From a virus, in IMG/VR virus record IMGVR_UViG_3300004278_000017, positions 1 through 24,807 of that record: 24,807 nucleotides of DNA. One strand, given 5' to 3'. How positions within the stretch are numbered: position 1 is the stretch's first letter; each line of letters begins with the position of its first letter. Positions 15,316 to 22,598 of this stretch are shown in pieces. Both the position numbers and the translations under genes were made by a program. Below the pieces are notes generated by a model. It worked only from the letters and a program-made list of their open reading frames with translations, had not been told where the DNA came from and ran no database searches.

Positions 15316-15782
15316 AGCACATAAAAGTACCAAAGACAGGTAAGGTGATCAAGGCTAATCACAATGGCCATTGGTCTTTCTCGGAAAAGATGGACCCAGA
15401 CAAATATATGGGGTTCATCTACCTTGTTCGAGATAACTATTTAAATAGATTCTATTTAGGTAAGAAGCTGTATAGAGGGCAGAGAGGTAAAGCGAAAGGC
15501 GTTGAGAGTAACTGGAAGAAGTATATGTCATCTTCCAATCTTTTAAAAGAGATGTTTGAAGCCAGACCTCTGGATGAGTTCGAGTTGATTTGTGTGGAAC
15601 AATACAAGACCAAGTCTGGTCTGAGTTGGGCAGAGACGTGGACACTGTGTTTCGTCGAAGCTCCCACAACTGAACAATGGTACAACACACGTGTCGAGAA
15701 GATAGCTTGGAATGTGAAAGAGGCCATCACGGAACGACACCGTGAACGGCTACATGGGATAATTAATGGAGAAGTATTTTGA
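15312..15782 (+). CDS. GIY-YIG-like endonuclease
   Basis: A 156-residue protein starting at ATG 15312, overlapping the previous stop, with AGGAG at 15299-15303. The GIY-YIG signature appears as GFIYLV (34-39) and FYLGKK (47-52). It is followed by the phrase SNWKKYMSSS (67-75), common in stand-alone phage GIY-YIG nucleases often annotated SegE-like, and by a likely catalytic Glu108 in LSWAETW. It cuts DNA; in this place, between exonuclease and primase genes, it may replace the T7 gp3 endonuclease that resolves junctions and helps break down host DNA. A homing function is less likely because it sits in frame-coupled order with no sign of intron or duplication. Substrate is inferred. Confidence 0.75.
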   Translation: MKHIKVPKTGKVIKANHNGHWSFSEKMDPDKYMGFIYLVRDNYLNRFYLGKKLYRGQRGKAKGVESNWKKYMSSSNLLKEMFEARPLDEFELICVEQYKTKSGLSWAETWTLCFVEAPTTEQWYNTRVEKIAWNVKEAITERHRERLHGIINGEVF

Positions 15783-15997
15783 AGATTTTTGGAAGGATTT
15801 TAATATTTATAAGTTTTGCTGTTTTGGCCGTCGGTGGTTGGCAAGTGTACAAGATGGGGTTCGCGAGTAGCGCAGACTACCTCCTGTTCGGGGCGGTGTT
15901 GGCGTTATTTGGTGAGGTCATCTCAAAAATATCTGAAGAAGTAGACGAAGGAGTAGACGATGGGCGTAATAAAGAAGAAGAACAATCCGTGTCCTAA
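15779..15997 (+). CDS. Small two-span membrane protein
   Basis: A 72-residue protein starting at TTG 15779 (TTGA overlap with the previous stop), with SD TGGAGAAG at 15767-15774. Two hydrophobic segments, about residues 4-25 and 31-51, are joined by a short basic/polar turn, followed by an acidic, Glu-rich tail (52-72). The shape is that of a small hairpin membrane protein such as a class II holin, but its place between endonuclease and primase makes that uncertain. The last 38 bases overlap the primase-helicase gene in another frame. Function unknown. Confidence 0.7.
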   Translation: MKIFGRILIFISFAVLAVGGWQVYKMGFASSADYLLFGAVLALFGEVISKISEEVDEGVDDGRNKEEEQSVS

Positions 15998-17618
15998 ATG
16001 TGCAAGCTCGGACGCCTTGCAAATTTATGAAGATGGTACAGGCTACTGTTTCTCCTGTAGAGCTTGGTTCCCCAAGACCGATGGGCCCACCGAAACTGTT
16101 CGAGAGAAATCGATGGTTGTTCACGAAAATATAAGTGACTATAGACACAGTGCCTTCAGCAAGAGAGGCATCACCCGCGAGATAAACAAGTTTTACGGCG
16201 TTAGAGCGGCTTTCGATGAGACAGGACACATCGAAGCTCATTACTATCCGTATGAGGGAGGCTTCAAGAAGCGGTTACTGCCTAAGACTTTCACGGCTCT
16301 GGGTAAGCTGGGCGGTTTGTTCGGGCAAGCGTTGTTTGCTGAAGGCGGTAAGCGTGTCGTCATTTGTGAAGGCGAGATAGACACCTTGACTGTAGCGCAA
16401 GCGGGTTACGATAACTACAAGAAGCACTATCCAGTCGTCGGTGTGGCGAGTAGCTCCAACTTGAAACCTGTATTAGCAGCACGCGCGTGGCTTCGCACTT
16501 TTGAAGAAGTTGTCATATTCTTCGACAACGATGAGGCTGGTGAAAAAGCCACAAAAGATGTCGTGAAGATCGTGGGTCATGACAAGGCGCGGGTGGTCTC
16601 GATCTCACTGAATGACGCGAATGAGCTGTTCTTAAAAGAAGGTGGCAAAGAAGTGATGCGTGCTGTTTGGAACGCTCAAGATTATCTACCTGGCGGTGTC
16701 TTGAAGAAGGAAGAGTTGTGGGATGCCTTAGAAAACTACAACAAAATAGAGTCTGTGGCATATCCTGCTTGCCTCTCAGGCGTGAACTCCAAAACCAAAG
16801 GTATGCGTATGGGTGAGATCACTCTTTTTGTATCGGGGACAGGCACAGGGAAGAGCTCGATAATTCGTGAGATTATGGTACACGTCCTCAGAGAGGTGGA
16901 GGACACGAAGATAGGTGTGGTCTCGCTGGAAGAAGCACCAGCTGAAACTGCGCGTAAGTTAGCTGGCTTGGCTTTGGATAAGAACCCTTCATATGAAGAA
17001 ATATCTTTGGAGGACTTACGCGTGGGTTTCGATGAGATTTTTGGAGGTGATCGAGTTCTGTTGTTGGATCATCAAGGCTCCATCAATGACAGCTCTATAA
17101 TGGATAAGCTGGAGTATATGGCGTTGGCCGGTGCAAAATACCTATTCATAGATCACATCACCATACTGGTGTCTGAGGGTGCGGGAAATTTGAGAGGCTT
17201 GGAAGCGCAGGATCGCGTCATGAATGATCTACTTCGATTGGTCAAGAAGCACAATGTGTGGATCGGTTTGGTGTCTCATCTCAGAAAAGTTCCAGGTGGT
17301 TTGGGTAAGACTTTCGAACAAGGTAAGCTGCCTACGCTCGATGATATTCGTGGTTCTGGGTCAATCAAGCAGATATCCTTCGACGTCATCGGATTCTCCC
17401 GAAATATGGAAGCTGAAGACGAGGTAGAGCGAAACCATATCTCCATGAGTGTTTTGAAAAGTCGGTACACAGGCCTCACCGGACCGGTGAACGGTGCCAC
17501 GTATGAGCTAGCCACCGGTAGACTGTTTAGTGAGGATGGTGAAGTCTCGTTTAAGAAGCTACCCACTGAGACTGAGAAGGTGGCGTTTGTCGCTGTGGAT
17601 GATGAAGATGTATTTTAA
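15960..17618 (+). CDS. Bifunctional DNA primase-helicase, T7 gp4-like
   Basis: A 552-residue protein starting at ATG 15960 with SD AAGGAG (15948-15953), overlapping the previous gene by 38 bases. It unwinds the fork and primes lagging-strand synthesis. Domains in order: zinc ribbon Cys11, Cys14, Cys30, Cys33 with the same spacing as T7 gp4; TOPRIM primase with ICEGEID (Glu137) and FFDNDEAG; and a RecA-like helicase with Walker A GTGTGKSS (Lys298), Walker B YLFIDHI, the VSHLRK motif and a DNA-binding loop region DDIRGSGSIKQ. The C-terminus is acidic and ends DDEDVF, resembling the T7 gp4 tail that docks on the polymerase. No separate helicase or primase gene is seen, so this protein probably does both jobs. 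Confidence 0.97.
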   Translation: MGVIKKKNNPCPKCASSDALQIYEDGTGYCFSCRAWFPKTDGPTETVREKSMVVHENISDYRHSAFSKRGITREINKFYGVRAAFDETGHIEAHYYPYEGGFKKRLLPKTFTALGKLGGLFGQALFAEGGKRVVICEGEIDTLTVAQAGYDNYKKHYPVVGVASSSNLKPVLAARAWLRTFEEVVIFFDNDEAGEKATKDVVKIVGHDKARVVSISLNDANELFLKEGGKEVMRAVWNAQDYLPGGVLKKEELWDALENYNKIESVAYPACLSGVNSKTKGMRMGEITLFVSGTGTGKSSIIREIMVHVLREVEDTKIGVVSLEEAPAETARKLAGLALDKNPSYEEISLEDLRVGFDEIFGGDRVLLLDHQGSINDSSIMDKLEYMALAGAKYLFIDHITILVSEGAGNLRGLEAQDRVMNDLLRLVKKHNVWIGLVSHLRKVPGGLGKTFEQGKLPTLDDIRGSGSIKQISFDVIGFSRNMEAEDEVERNHISMSVLKSRYTGLTGPVNGATYELATGRLFSEDGEVSFKKLPTETEKVAFVAVDDEDVF

Positions 17619-17646
17619 CTAACTTACGAAATGGAGATACACATAT

Positions 17647-19581
17647 ATGATGACATTTGAAGATTTACCCGAAGTGGACACCCCTTGGAGTTCTGTGGGC
17701 TACCTAACTTACAAACGCACCTACGCGCGTAAGCTGGATGACGCGGGTGGTGTCGACTGTCCCACTGAAGACTTTGAAGACACTGTACTTCGTGTGGTGA
17801 ACGCGTGCGACGAACAGTTGAACTGCGGATTCACAGAGGCAGAAGAGGTACGTCTGGCGAAACACCTCTTGAGTTTGAAAGGCTCAGTTGCGGGGCGTTT
17901 CCTTTGGCAGCTAGGTACAGGTACTGTGGAGCAGCTAGGTCTGGCGAGTCTGCAGAACTGCGCGTTCACGACTGTGGATCATCCGATCAAGCCGTTCATT
18001 TGGACGATGGATATGCTGGCGTTGGGCTCCGGTGTTGGCTACAACATCCAAAGACAGTACGTGGACAAGATCCCTCCAGTCAAGAAGTGGTTCACCGCAC
18101 CCACTCGTTTCGACGACGGAGGCGCGGATTTCATTATTCCAGACTCTCGAGAGGGTTGGGTCAGATTATTAGGTAAGACATTGAAGGCGGCCTTCATGAG
18201 TCAATCAGCTGAAAAAGGCTCTTTCACATTCTCCACACAGGTGATACGAGGCAAGGGTGAGCCTATTAAAGGTTTCGGCGGAACCGCAAGTGGTCCTCAC
18301 GAGCTTGTGTGGGGGATACAGAAAATCTCTGAGTTGTTGATGAAGCGTGCGGGTAAGAAGATTAGACCTATAGATGCTCTGGATATGATGAACATCATCG
18401 GCTACATCATCGTCGCAGGGAACGTAAGAAGATCAGCACAGATTGCTTTGGGTGATCCAGACGACATAGAGTTCTTGTTGGCTAAGCGTTGGGATCTCGG
18501 CGACATTCCGAGTTACCGTGCAATGAGTAACAACAGTGTAGTCTGTGACGATATAGATGATCTCCACGATTACTTCTGGCAGGGCTACGAGGGTAAAGGT
18601 GAACCTTACGGACTCATCAATTTAGGTTTGTCACGCTCTTGTGGCAGACTAGGCGAGACCGAGTATAAAGATCCAGAAGTTGAAGGCTACAATCCGTGTG
18701 CTGAGCAGTCGTTGGCGAATGCGGAGACCTGCTGTCTAGCTGAAGTCTTCCTACCCAACATAGAGTCCAAAGAGGAGCTGATGGATGTGGTGACTCTGCT
18801 GTACCGCGTGAACAAGCACTCATTGTTGTTGAAGTCACACCAACCAGACACGCAGGCTGTAGTTCACAAGAACATGCGTATGGGTATTGGAATGACGGGA
18901 ATCTTGCAAGCAACGCCGGAGCAGAATAGTTGGTTGAACGAGACATATGAGTACTTACGTAGCTACGACGAGAAATATTCTGAAGCTCACGGAATACCGA
19001 CCAGTATCAAGCTGACGACTGTGAAACCCAGCGGAACTCTATCTCTACTTCCTGGAGTAACTCCGGGCATCCATCCTGCGTATAGTCGTTATATGTATCG
19101 ACGCATCAGGATCGCCAGTGATCACAAGCTGGTTCAAGTCTGTAAGGATCATGGATACCCTGTCGAGTTCGTCAAAGACTTCGAAGGTAACGACGAGCAT
19201 CACACAGTGGTTGTGACTTTCCCGTTCAAGTATCCAGAGGGTACGAAACTGGCTTCTGAGATGACGGCTATAGACCAACTCAATGAAGTTAGGCGAATGC
19301 AAAGGGAGTGGAGTGACAATTCCGTGAGCTGTACAGTGTATTATCGAAAGGAAGAGATACCGGCGATTAAGAAGTACTTGAGACGATACTACAAAGATGC
19401 TATGAAGACTGTGTCTTTCTTATTACACTCTGAGCATGGGTTCGCGCAAGCACCTTATGAAGAGATAACGAAAGCACAATACGATGAATTGGTTGAGACG
19501 ACCTCACTGATCACAACAATAGACACCGCTGAGTTTGAAGGTGGTGATGAGTGTGCCGGTGGAGCTTGTCCAGTCAAATAG
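17647..19581 (+). CDS. Adenosylcobalamin-dependent (class II) monomeric ribonucleotide reductase
   Basis: A 644-residue protein; ATG 17647 and 17650 are adjacent, with TGGAGA at 17633-17638. It converts ribonucleotides, probably triphosphates, to deoxyribonucleotides with coenzyme B12. Key residues map onto Lactobacillus leichmannii RTPR as I know it: Cys105 (Cys119), Asn349-x-Cys351-x-Glu353 in NPCAEQ (thiyl Cys408, Glu410), Cys362 (Cys419, again 11 after the thiyl Cys), and the C-terminal CAGGACPVK with Cys636 and Cys641 (Cys731, Cys736) that passes electrons from thioredoxin. It is about 95 residues shorter than RTPR but keeps every catalytic cysteine. No thioredoxin gene or cobalamin riboswitch is seen nearby, so B12 and reductant must come from the host. 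It is the last gene of the main replication operon. Confidence 0.95.
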   Translation: MMTFEDLPEVDTPWSSVGYLTYKRTYARKLDDAGGVDCPTEDFEDTVLRVVNACDEQLNCGFTEAEEVRLAKHLLSLKGSVAGRFLWQLGTGTVEQLGLASLQNCAFTTVDHPIKPFIWTMDMLALGSGVGYNIQRQYVDKIPPVKKWFTAPTRFDDGGADFIIPDSREGWVRLLGKTLKAAFMSQSAEKGSFTFSTQVIRGKGEPIKGFGGTASGPHELVWGIQKISELLMKRAGKKIRPIDALDMMNIIGYIIVAGNVRRSAQIALGDPDDIEFLLAKRWDLGDIPSYRAMSNNSVVCDDIDDLHDYFWQGYEGKGEPYGLINLGLSRSCGRLGETEYKDPEVEGYNPCAEQSLANAETCCLAEVFLPNIESKEELMDVVTLLYRVNKHSLLLKSHQPDTQAVVHKNMRMGIGMTGILQATPEQNSWLNETYEYLRSYDEKYSEAHGIPTSIKLTTVKPSGTLSLLPGVTPGIHPAYSRYMYRRIRIASDHKLVQVCKDHGYPVEFVKDFEGNDEHHTVVVTFPFKYPEGTKLASEMTAIDQLNEVRRMQREWSDNSVSCTVYYRKEEIPAIKKYLRRYYKDAMKTVSFLLHSEHGFAQAPYEEITKAQYDELVETTSLITTIDTAEFEGGDECAGGACPVK

Positions 19582-19589
19582 TTAACATG

Positions 19590-19621
19590 AAAGACCGAAG
19601 ACTTACAAGCTTCGGTCTTTT
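19590..19621 (+). terminator. Rho-independent terminator after the reductase gene
   Basis: A perfect 11-bp stem AAAGACCGAAG (19590-19600) / CTTCGGTCTTT (19610-19620) with a 9-base loop and a T-run. Confidence 0.9.
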
Positions 19622-19629
19622 AAACGCAA
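19618..19629 (+). repeat. Post-terminator motif TTTTAAACGCAA, copy 2
   Basis: Identical to copies at 6701 and 22570, including the preceding C. Here it runs directly into the SD (ATGGAGA) of the gene at 19644. Confidence 0.85.
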
Positions 19630-19643
19630 ATGGAGAATTTTGA

Positions 19644-19949
19644 ATGTATTTTATGGTTAAGAAGGATTTATTGTACACACCTTCAGGTAGTCCAATGACA
19701 CTGAAAGTCAGATATACCCTCTCAGAAAAAGAGGCTTTGGGTGTCCTTACACAGTGGCACAGCGAAAAGAGTGTGCATGAAGAGGTTACATTAAGAGTGA
19801 TCAGTGAACCTGTGAAGGCGTTGACAGGCACTATCTTCGGTCTCTCAGTGTTTCCTGAGCAGGATGAGTTAGAAGAGTTTATGGAACGAGAAGCAGACAT
19901 CTTGGATGAGTTGCGGGACAGTTTAATTACGGAGAGTGATCATGGCTGA
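19644..19949 (+). CDS. Unknown protein, 101 residues
   Basis: ATG 19644 with SD TGGAGA (19631-19636). The N-terminal 65 residues look like alternating beta strands, the C-terminal 30 are a strongly acidic helix (EQDELEEFMEREADILDE). No signal peptide, membrane segment or known motif. It is the first gene of the operon that ends with DNA ligase, and its stop overlaps the next start by 8 bases. Function unknown. Confidence 0.78.
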   Translation: MYFMVKKDLLYTPSGSPMTLKVRYTLSEKEALGVLTQWHSEKSVHEEVTLRVISEPVKALTGTIFGLSVFPEQDELEEFMEREADILDELRDSLITESDHG

Positions 19950-20331
19950 ATTTAATGAGCAATCTAGGACGTTGGTGGATGTTTGGGATATCGACGATAT
20001 CCTTCTGCATCTAGATGATGATGGACGTCTGGGTCTGCCCAACCAAGCATGCGCCGATGTCCTCAAACAAATGGCTGAAGACTACGACGCGAATGATGGT
20101 TTGAACTACAGCAGCGTCGATGCTGCTTGGCTTCAAGTGCAGAAGTCGAGGACGAAGCGGAGATACATCGTGGACGTCTCGCCCATGCTGGTGGATACCT
20201 ACAGTGAAGAAGAAGCTCGTGCCATAGCGTTGGATCACTTCCACACAGATGCACGAAACCCATCTTCAAACATCTTCGACGTGGGTTTGGCGCCTGTCTC
20301 TGTTTCTGTGGATGAGGATGCGCAACTATGA
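19942..20331 (+). CDS. Unknown small phage protein with a DANxGxN-type motif
   Basis: A 129-residue protein. ATG 19942 is chosen because SD GGAG (19931-19934) is well spaced for it, while GTG 19936 is too close. The first half has a pattern I recognise from many small uncharacterised phage proteins, VWDIDDILLHL followed by a helix and YDANDGLNYSSVDAAW, probably a compact helical fold. The second half has YSEEEARAIALDHF and an acidic end. It overlaps both the gene before it and, by 4 bases, the ligase gene after it. Function unknown. Confidence 0.78.
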   Translation: MAEFNEQSRTLVDVWDIDDILLHLDDDGRLGLPNQACADVLKQMAEDYDANDGLNYSSVDAAWLQVQKSRTKRRYIVDVSPMLVDTYSEEEARAIALDHFHTDARNPSSNIFDVGLAPVSVSVDEDAQL

Positions 20332-21608
20332 ACAGTGATGAGATTTACGAGTTACTCGAAGTTGTGGGAAGCGAAGACAGTAAGAATGTCAAGATCGAGC
20401 TGCTCAAAGAGTTTATGCAAGATGGAGATTTTGAGCGTGTGCTTAAGTACGCCTACAATCCATTCAAACGCTTCTACATGCAACGTCTAAAACCTCTGAG
20501 GGCTGGAGCCTCCGGTGAGTTCTCAGAGCAAACTTGGAATGTGTTGGACCGTCTGAGTTCCAGAGACCTGTCAGGTTATGAAGCTGTTGGAGTGTGCAAC
20601 GACACAATGTCGGCCCTTAGCGAGGCTTCTGAGTCGCTGTTCTTGAGAATCCTTAAGAAAGATTTGAGAGCGGGATTCAGTGCCAAGAGCATCAATAAGG
20701 CTAAACGAGGCACAGTGCCTGTAGCTCCTTACATGCGTGCCAGTCTCCCCAATCGAGGTACCTTGAAAGACTTTGATTGGTCCGCCGGTGTGTATTCTCA
20801 GGAGAAATTGGATGGCTCTTTCGCCAGTGTGATCAAAGATAAGAAATCCGTTTCGGTGTTCACAAGAACCGGTAAACAATATCCCCACAACTTGGCAGAA
20901 TACTTAGACATTGAGATGCCACAAGGTCAACACATACACGGCGAGCTGCTGATCGGTGATGGCGACGAAGTGTTGGACCGTAAGACAGGCAACGGGATTC
21001 TCAACAGTATCATGCAGGGCGGTGATCTGGATGGCGATCGCACGATACTCTTCGTTGCGTGGGATATGGTCTACAGTACGACAGTCGAGGACAACGCACC
21101 GTCTGAGTATTACAGCGAACGGTTCGCGAGGCTCGGTGATGAGACAGATTGTGCTGTGGTTGCGAGTAAGTTGGTGTATTCCATGGAAGAGGCGATGAAG
21201 CATTATGACACTGTGGTCGCGAATGGGGGTGAGGGCACGATCCTCAAAACACCCACAATGTTGTGGAAAAATCACACAAGCCCTCATCAGGTCAAACTCA
21301 AGCAAGAGAATGAAGCCGATCTGGTGGTGCTTGGCTTGAATGAAGGGACGGGTAAGAACGCGGAGACTTTCGGCTCTCTGTTGTGTGCGACTGCCGACGG
21401 TGATATGGAAGTGAGTGTCAGCGGTTTCACAGATTCTCAACGCGTGGAAATATCCAAGAGCGTGGATGAGTGGATCGGTGAGATAATCGCCGTCCGCTAC
21501 AACGAGAAGATAACTGACAGAAACGGCAATAACTCACTGTTCCTCCCAAGGTTTGTTGAGAGACGCACAGATAAGACAGTGGCGGACACTTGGGACGCTT
21601 TGGCGTGA
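20328..21608 (+). CDS. ATP-dependent DNA ligase
   Basis: A 426-residue protein starting at ATG 20328, overlapping the previous stop (ATGA). It seals nicks between Okazaki fragments and in recombination. Motif I is EKLDG with Lys160 as the AMP-accepting lysine; a phrase VFTRTGKQYP follows. Motif III is HGELLIG, motif IV NGGEGTILKTP and motif V HQVKLKQENEADLVV, leading into a C-terminal OB domain. The N-terminal 150 residues are helical, as in T4-type ligases. In motif I the usual Arg two after DG (KxDGxR) is Phe (KLDGSF), a variant I believe exists in some phage ligases. It is the last gene before a 330-base gene-free stretch. Confidence 0.93.
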   Translation: MNSDEIYELLEVVGSEDSKNVKIELLKEFMQDGDFERVLKYAYNPFKRFYMQRLKPLRAGASGEFSEQTWNVLDRLSSRDLSGYEAVGVCNDTMSALSEASESLFLRILKKDLRAGFSAKSINKAKRGTVPVAPYMRASLPNRGTLKDFDWSAGVYSQEKLDGSFASVIKDKKSVSVFTRTGKQYPHNLAEYLDIEMPQGQHIHGELLIGDGDEVLDRKTGNGILNSIMQGGDLDGDRTILFVAWDMVYSTTVEDNAPSEYYSERFARLGDETDCAVVASKLVYSMEEAMKHYDTVVANGGEGTILKTPTMLWKNHTSPHQVKLKQENEADLVVLGLNEGTGKNAETFGSLLCATADGDMEVSVSGFTDSQRVEISKSVDEWIGEIIAVRYNEKITDRNGNNSLFLPRFVERRTDKTVADTWDALA

Positions 21609-21940
21609 TGACCGTTTAAAGTTTCTACTGGAAGAACGACAGTAAGAGTTCTGAGTAGATTGAGGCTATCCCGAAGTAAAACAACCAACCTCTCGCGGCG
21701 TTTGAGCCGATCTTCAGAAACCCGTGACTTCACCTCACCCGAACTCGACGCGTGTCGGAGGCGGTGTGTGAGGAGACCTCACGGCCATTTTTGAACGAGA
21801 GTGGAGGTTGCGAATTGAAGGCGTTGAAAGCCTTGTTGAATTAATGAAGCAAAGCGAGAAAGCGGAGCTTCGAAAATGAAAAATCGAGCCTATAAGAGGT
21901 ATCGAAAAAATGATATGCATATACATAAGGAAATATTATA
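21609..21940. other. Gene-free stretch rich in inverted repeats
   Basis: There is no convincing ORF on either strand. Inverted repeats: GTTTCT (21621-21626) plus GAAGA (21631-21635) against TCTTC (21711-21715) plus AGAAAC (21716-21721), enclosing about 75 bases; CCTCAC (21733-21738) against GTGAGG (21768-21773) enclosing CGAC-GCGT-GTCG (21746-21757); and AAGGC/GCCTT near 21819-21835. The last 40 bases are A/T-rich and lead to the SD of the next gene. It could be a noncoding RNA, a long 5' leader, an origin or the remains of a gene. No tRNA shape is seen. Confidence 0.55.
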
Positions 21941-22498
21941 ATGGAAGATCTAAAACAAGTATTCACAACTCCAGACGGCCAAATCTTCGAGACTCGCGTG
22001 GAAGCGCAAACTCATCTACGCCTACCTAAGGTTAAGGAAGCGTTGGATGCTTTAACAGAAGGCAATGAAGATTTGTCAAACTGGCTTGTGGAGAACAAAG
22101 ACACACTTGTGGACCTTTTCGACGTAGGCACAATCCGTCGTGTGTCTAAGACAGAGAAGAACAAACTCCGCAAGGCTTTAGACTACCTAGTTGAGCAGGA
22201 CGATACAAAGGCTAAATTTGTGACGGAGAACGCTGAGGCTATCTTCGAAACTTTCCGATATCCTACTCAAAAGCGTCTAACATCTGACGAGAAGGATGAG
22301 GCCATCGCTACTAAGTTGAACGAGATGACAGAAGGTAATGAAGATGTGTCGTCTTGGGTGGCGACACATCGTGAAGATGTCCTAAAAGCGTATGACGCAG
22401 GTAAACCTAAGCGTGAAGTGTCTCCAAAGGCACAAGCGGCGTTGGCGGCTTACCGTGAGAAACAAGCGGCTGACAAAGCGGCTAGAGAAGCAGCATAG
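21941..22498 (+). CDS. Triple-repeat helical protein, unknown
   Basis: A 185-residue protein starting at ATG 21941 with SD AAGG in the leader AAGGAAATATTAT, which is shared with the gene at 7439. After an N-terminal segment (TPDGQIFETRVEAQTHL) come three tandem repeats of about 45 residues, roughly 30-74, 75-119 and 120-165. Each has a helix, a phrase like LTEGNEDLSNWLVENKD, an aromatic turn and a basic strand like RRVSKTEK. The second copy is most diverged. The C-terminus is Ala/Lys-rich and helical. Highly charged, no membrane segment. The strong SD and its own leader suggest high expression. It is followed by a terminator, so it may be transcribed alone. Function unknown. Confidence 0.85.
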   Translation: MEDLKQVFTTPDGQIFETRVEAQTHLRLPKVKEALDALTEGNEDLSNWLVENKDTLVDLFDVGTIRRVSKTEKNKLRKALDYLVEQDDTKAKFVTENAEAIFETFRYPTQKRLTSDEKDEAIATKLNEMTEGNEDVSSWVATHREDVLKAYDAGKPKREVSPKAQAALAAYREKQAADKAAREAA

Positions 22499-22537
22499 TT
22501 GAGAGTGTCAGATAATAATAACAAGTACTGACAATTT

Positions 22538-22573
22538 GCCTCGTAGATTCTGAAAAGAGTTTGCGGGGCTTTT
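22538..22573 (+). terminator. Rho-independent terminator with GAAA tetraloop
   Basis: Left arm 22538-22551 (starts GCCTCGTAG) pairs along its full 14 bases with 22556-22569 (ends GCGGGGC), counting G-T wobbles, around a GAAA loop, then TTTT. A 6-bp inverted repeat TGTCAG/CTGACA (22506-22533) lies just upstream. Confidence 0.82.
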
Positions 22574-22581
22574 AAACGCAA
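22570..22581 (+). repeat. Post-terminator motif TTTTAAACGCAA, copy 3
   Basis: Identical to the copies at 6701 and 19618, including the preceding C, and again followed by a TGGAGA SD. Confidence 0.85.
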
Positions 22582-22598
22582 TTTGGAGATTTTATTAT

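Noticed and set aside
15312-15782. GIY-YIG gene as a homing endonuclease or mobile element
   Set aside because: It is coupled by start/stop overlap to both neighbours and no intron, direct repeats or interrupted gene is seen.
16130-16148. AAGTGACTATAGACACAG inside the primase gene, resembling a T7/SP6 promoter
   Set aside because: Lies inside a coding frame with no gene start nearby; the match is partial and likely chance.
21781-21879. Short plus-strand reading frame ending LVELMKQSEKAELRK
   Set aside because: It reads like a helix, but the only ATG leaves 11 codons, with no SD; perhaps a gene remnant, not supported as a gene.
21735-21926. Minus-strand ORF in the gene-free stretch beginning MYMHIIFSIP
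   Set aside because: It would be the only minus-strand gene, has no SD, and its hydrophobic start comes from the A/T-rich leader of the next gene.
21609-21940. tRNA gene in the gene-free stretch
   Set aside because: No T-loop consensus, anticodon stem or acceptor stem could be found; the hairpins do not form a cloverleaf.
6701-22581. The repeated 12-mer as a CRISPR repeat
   Set aside because: The copies are thousands of bases apart and too short; no array is present.
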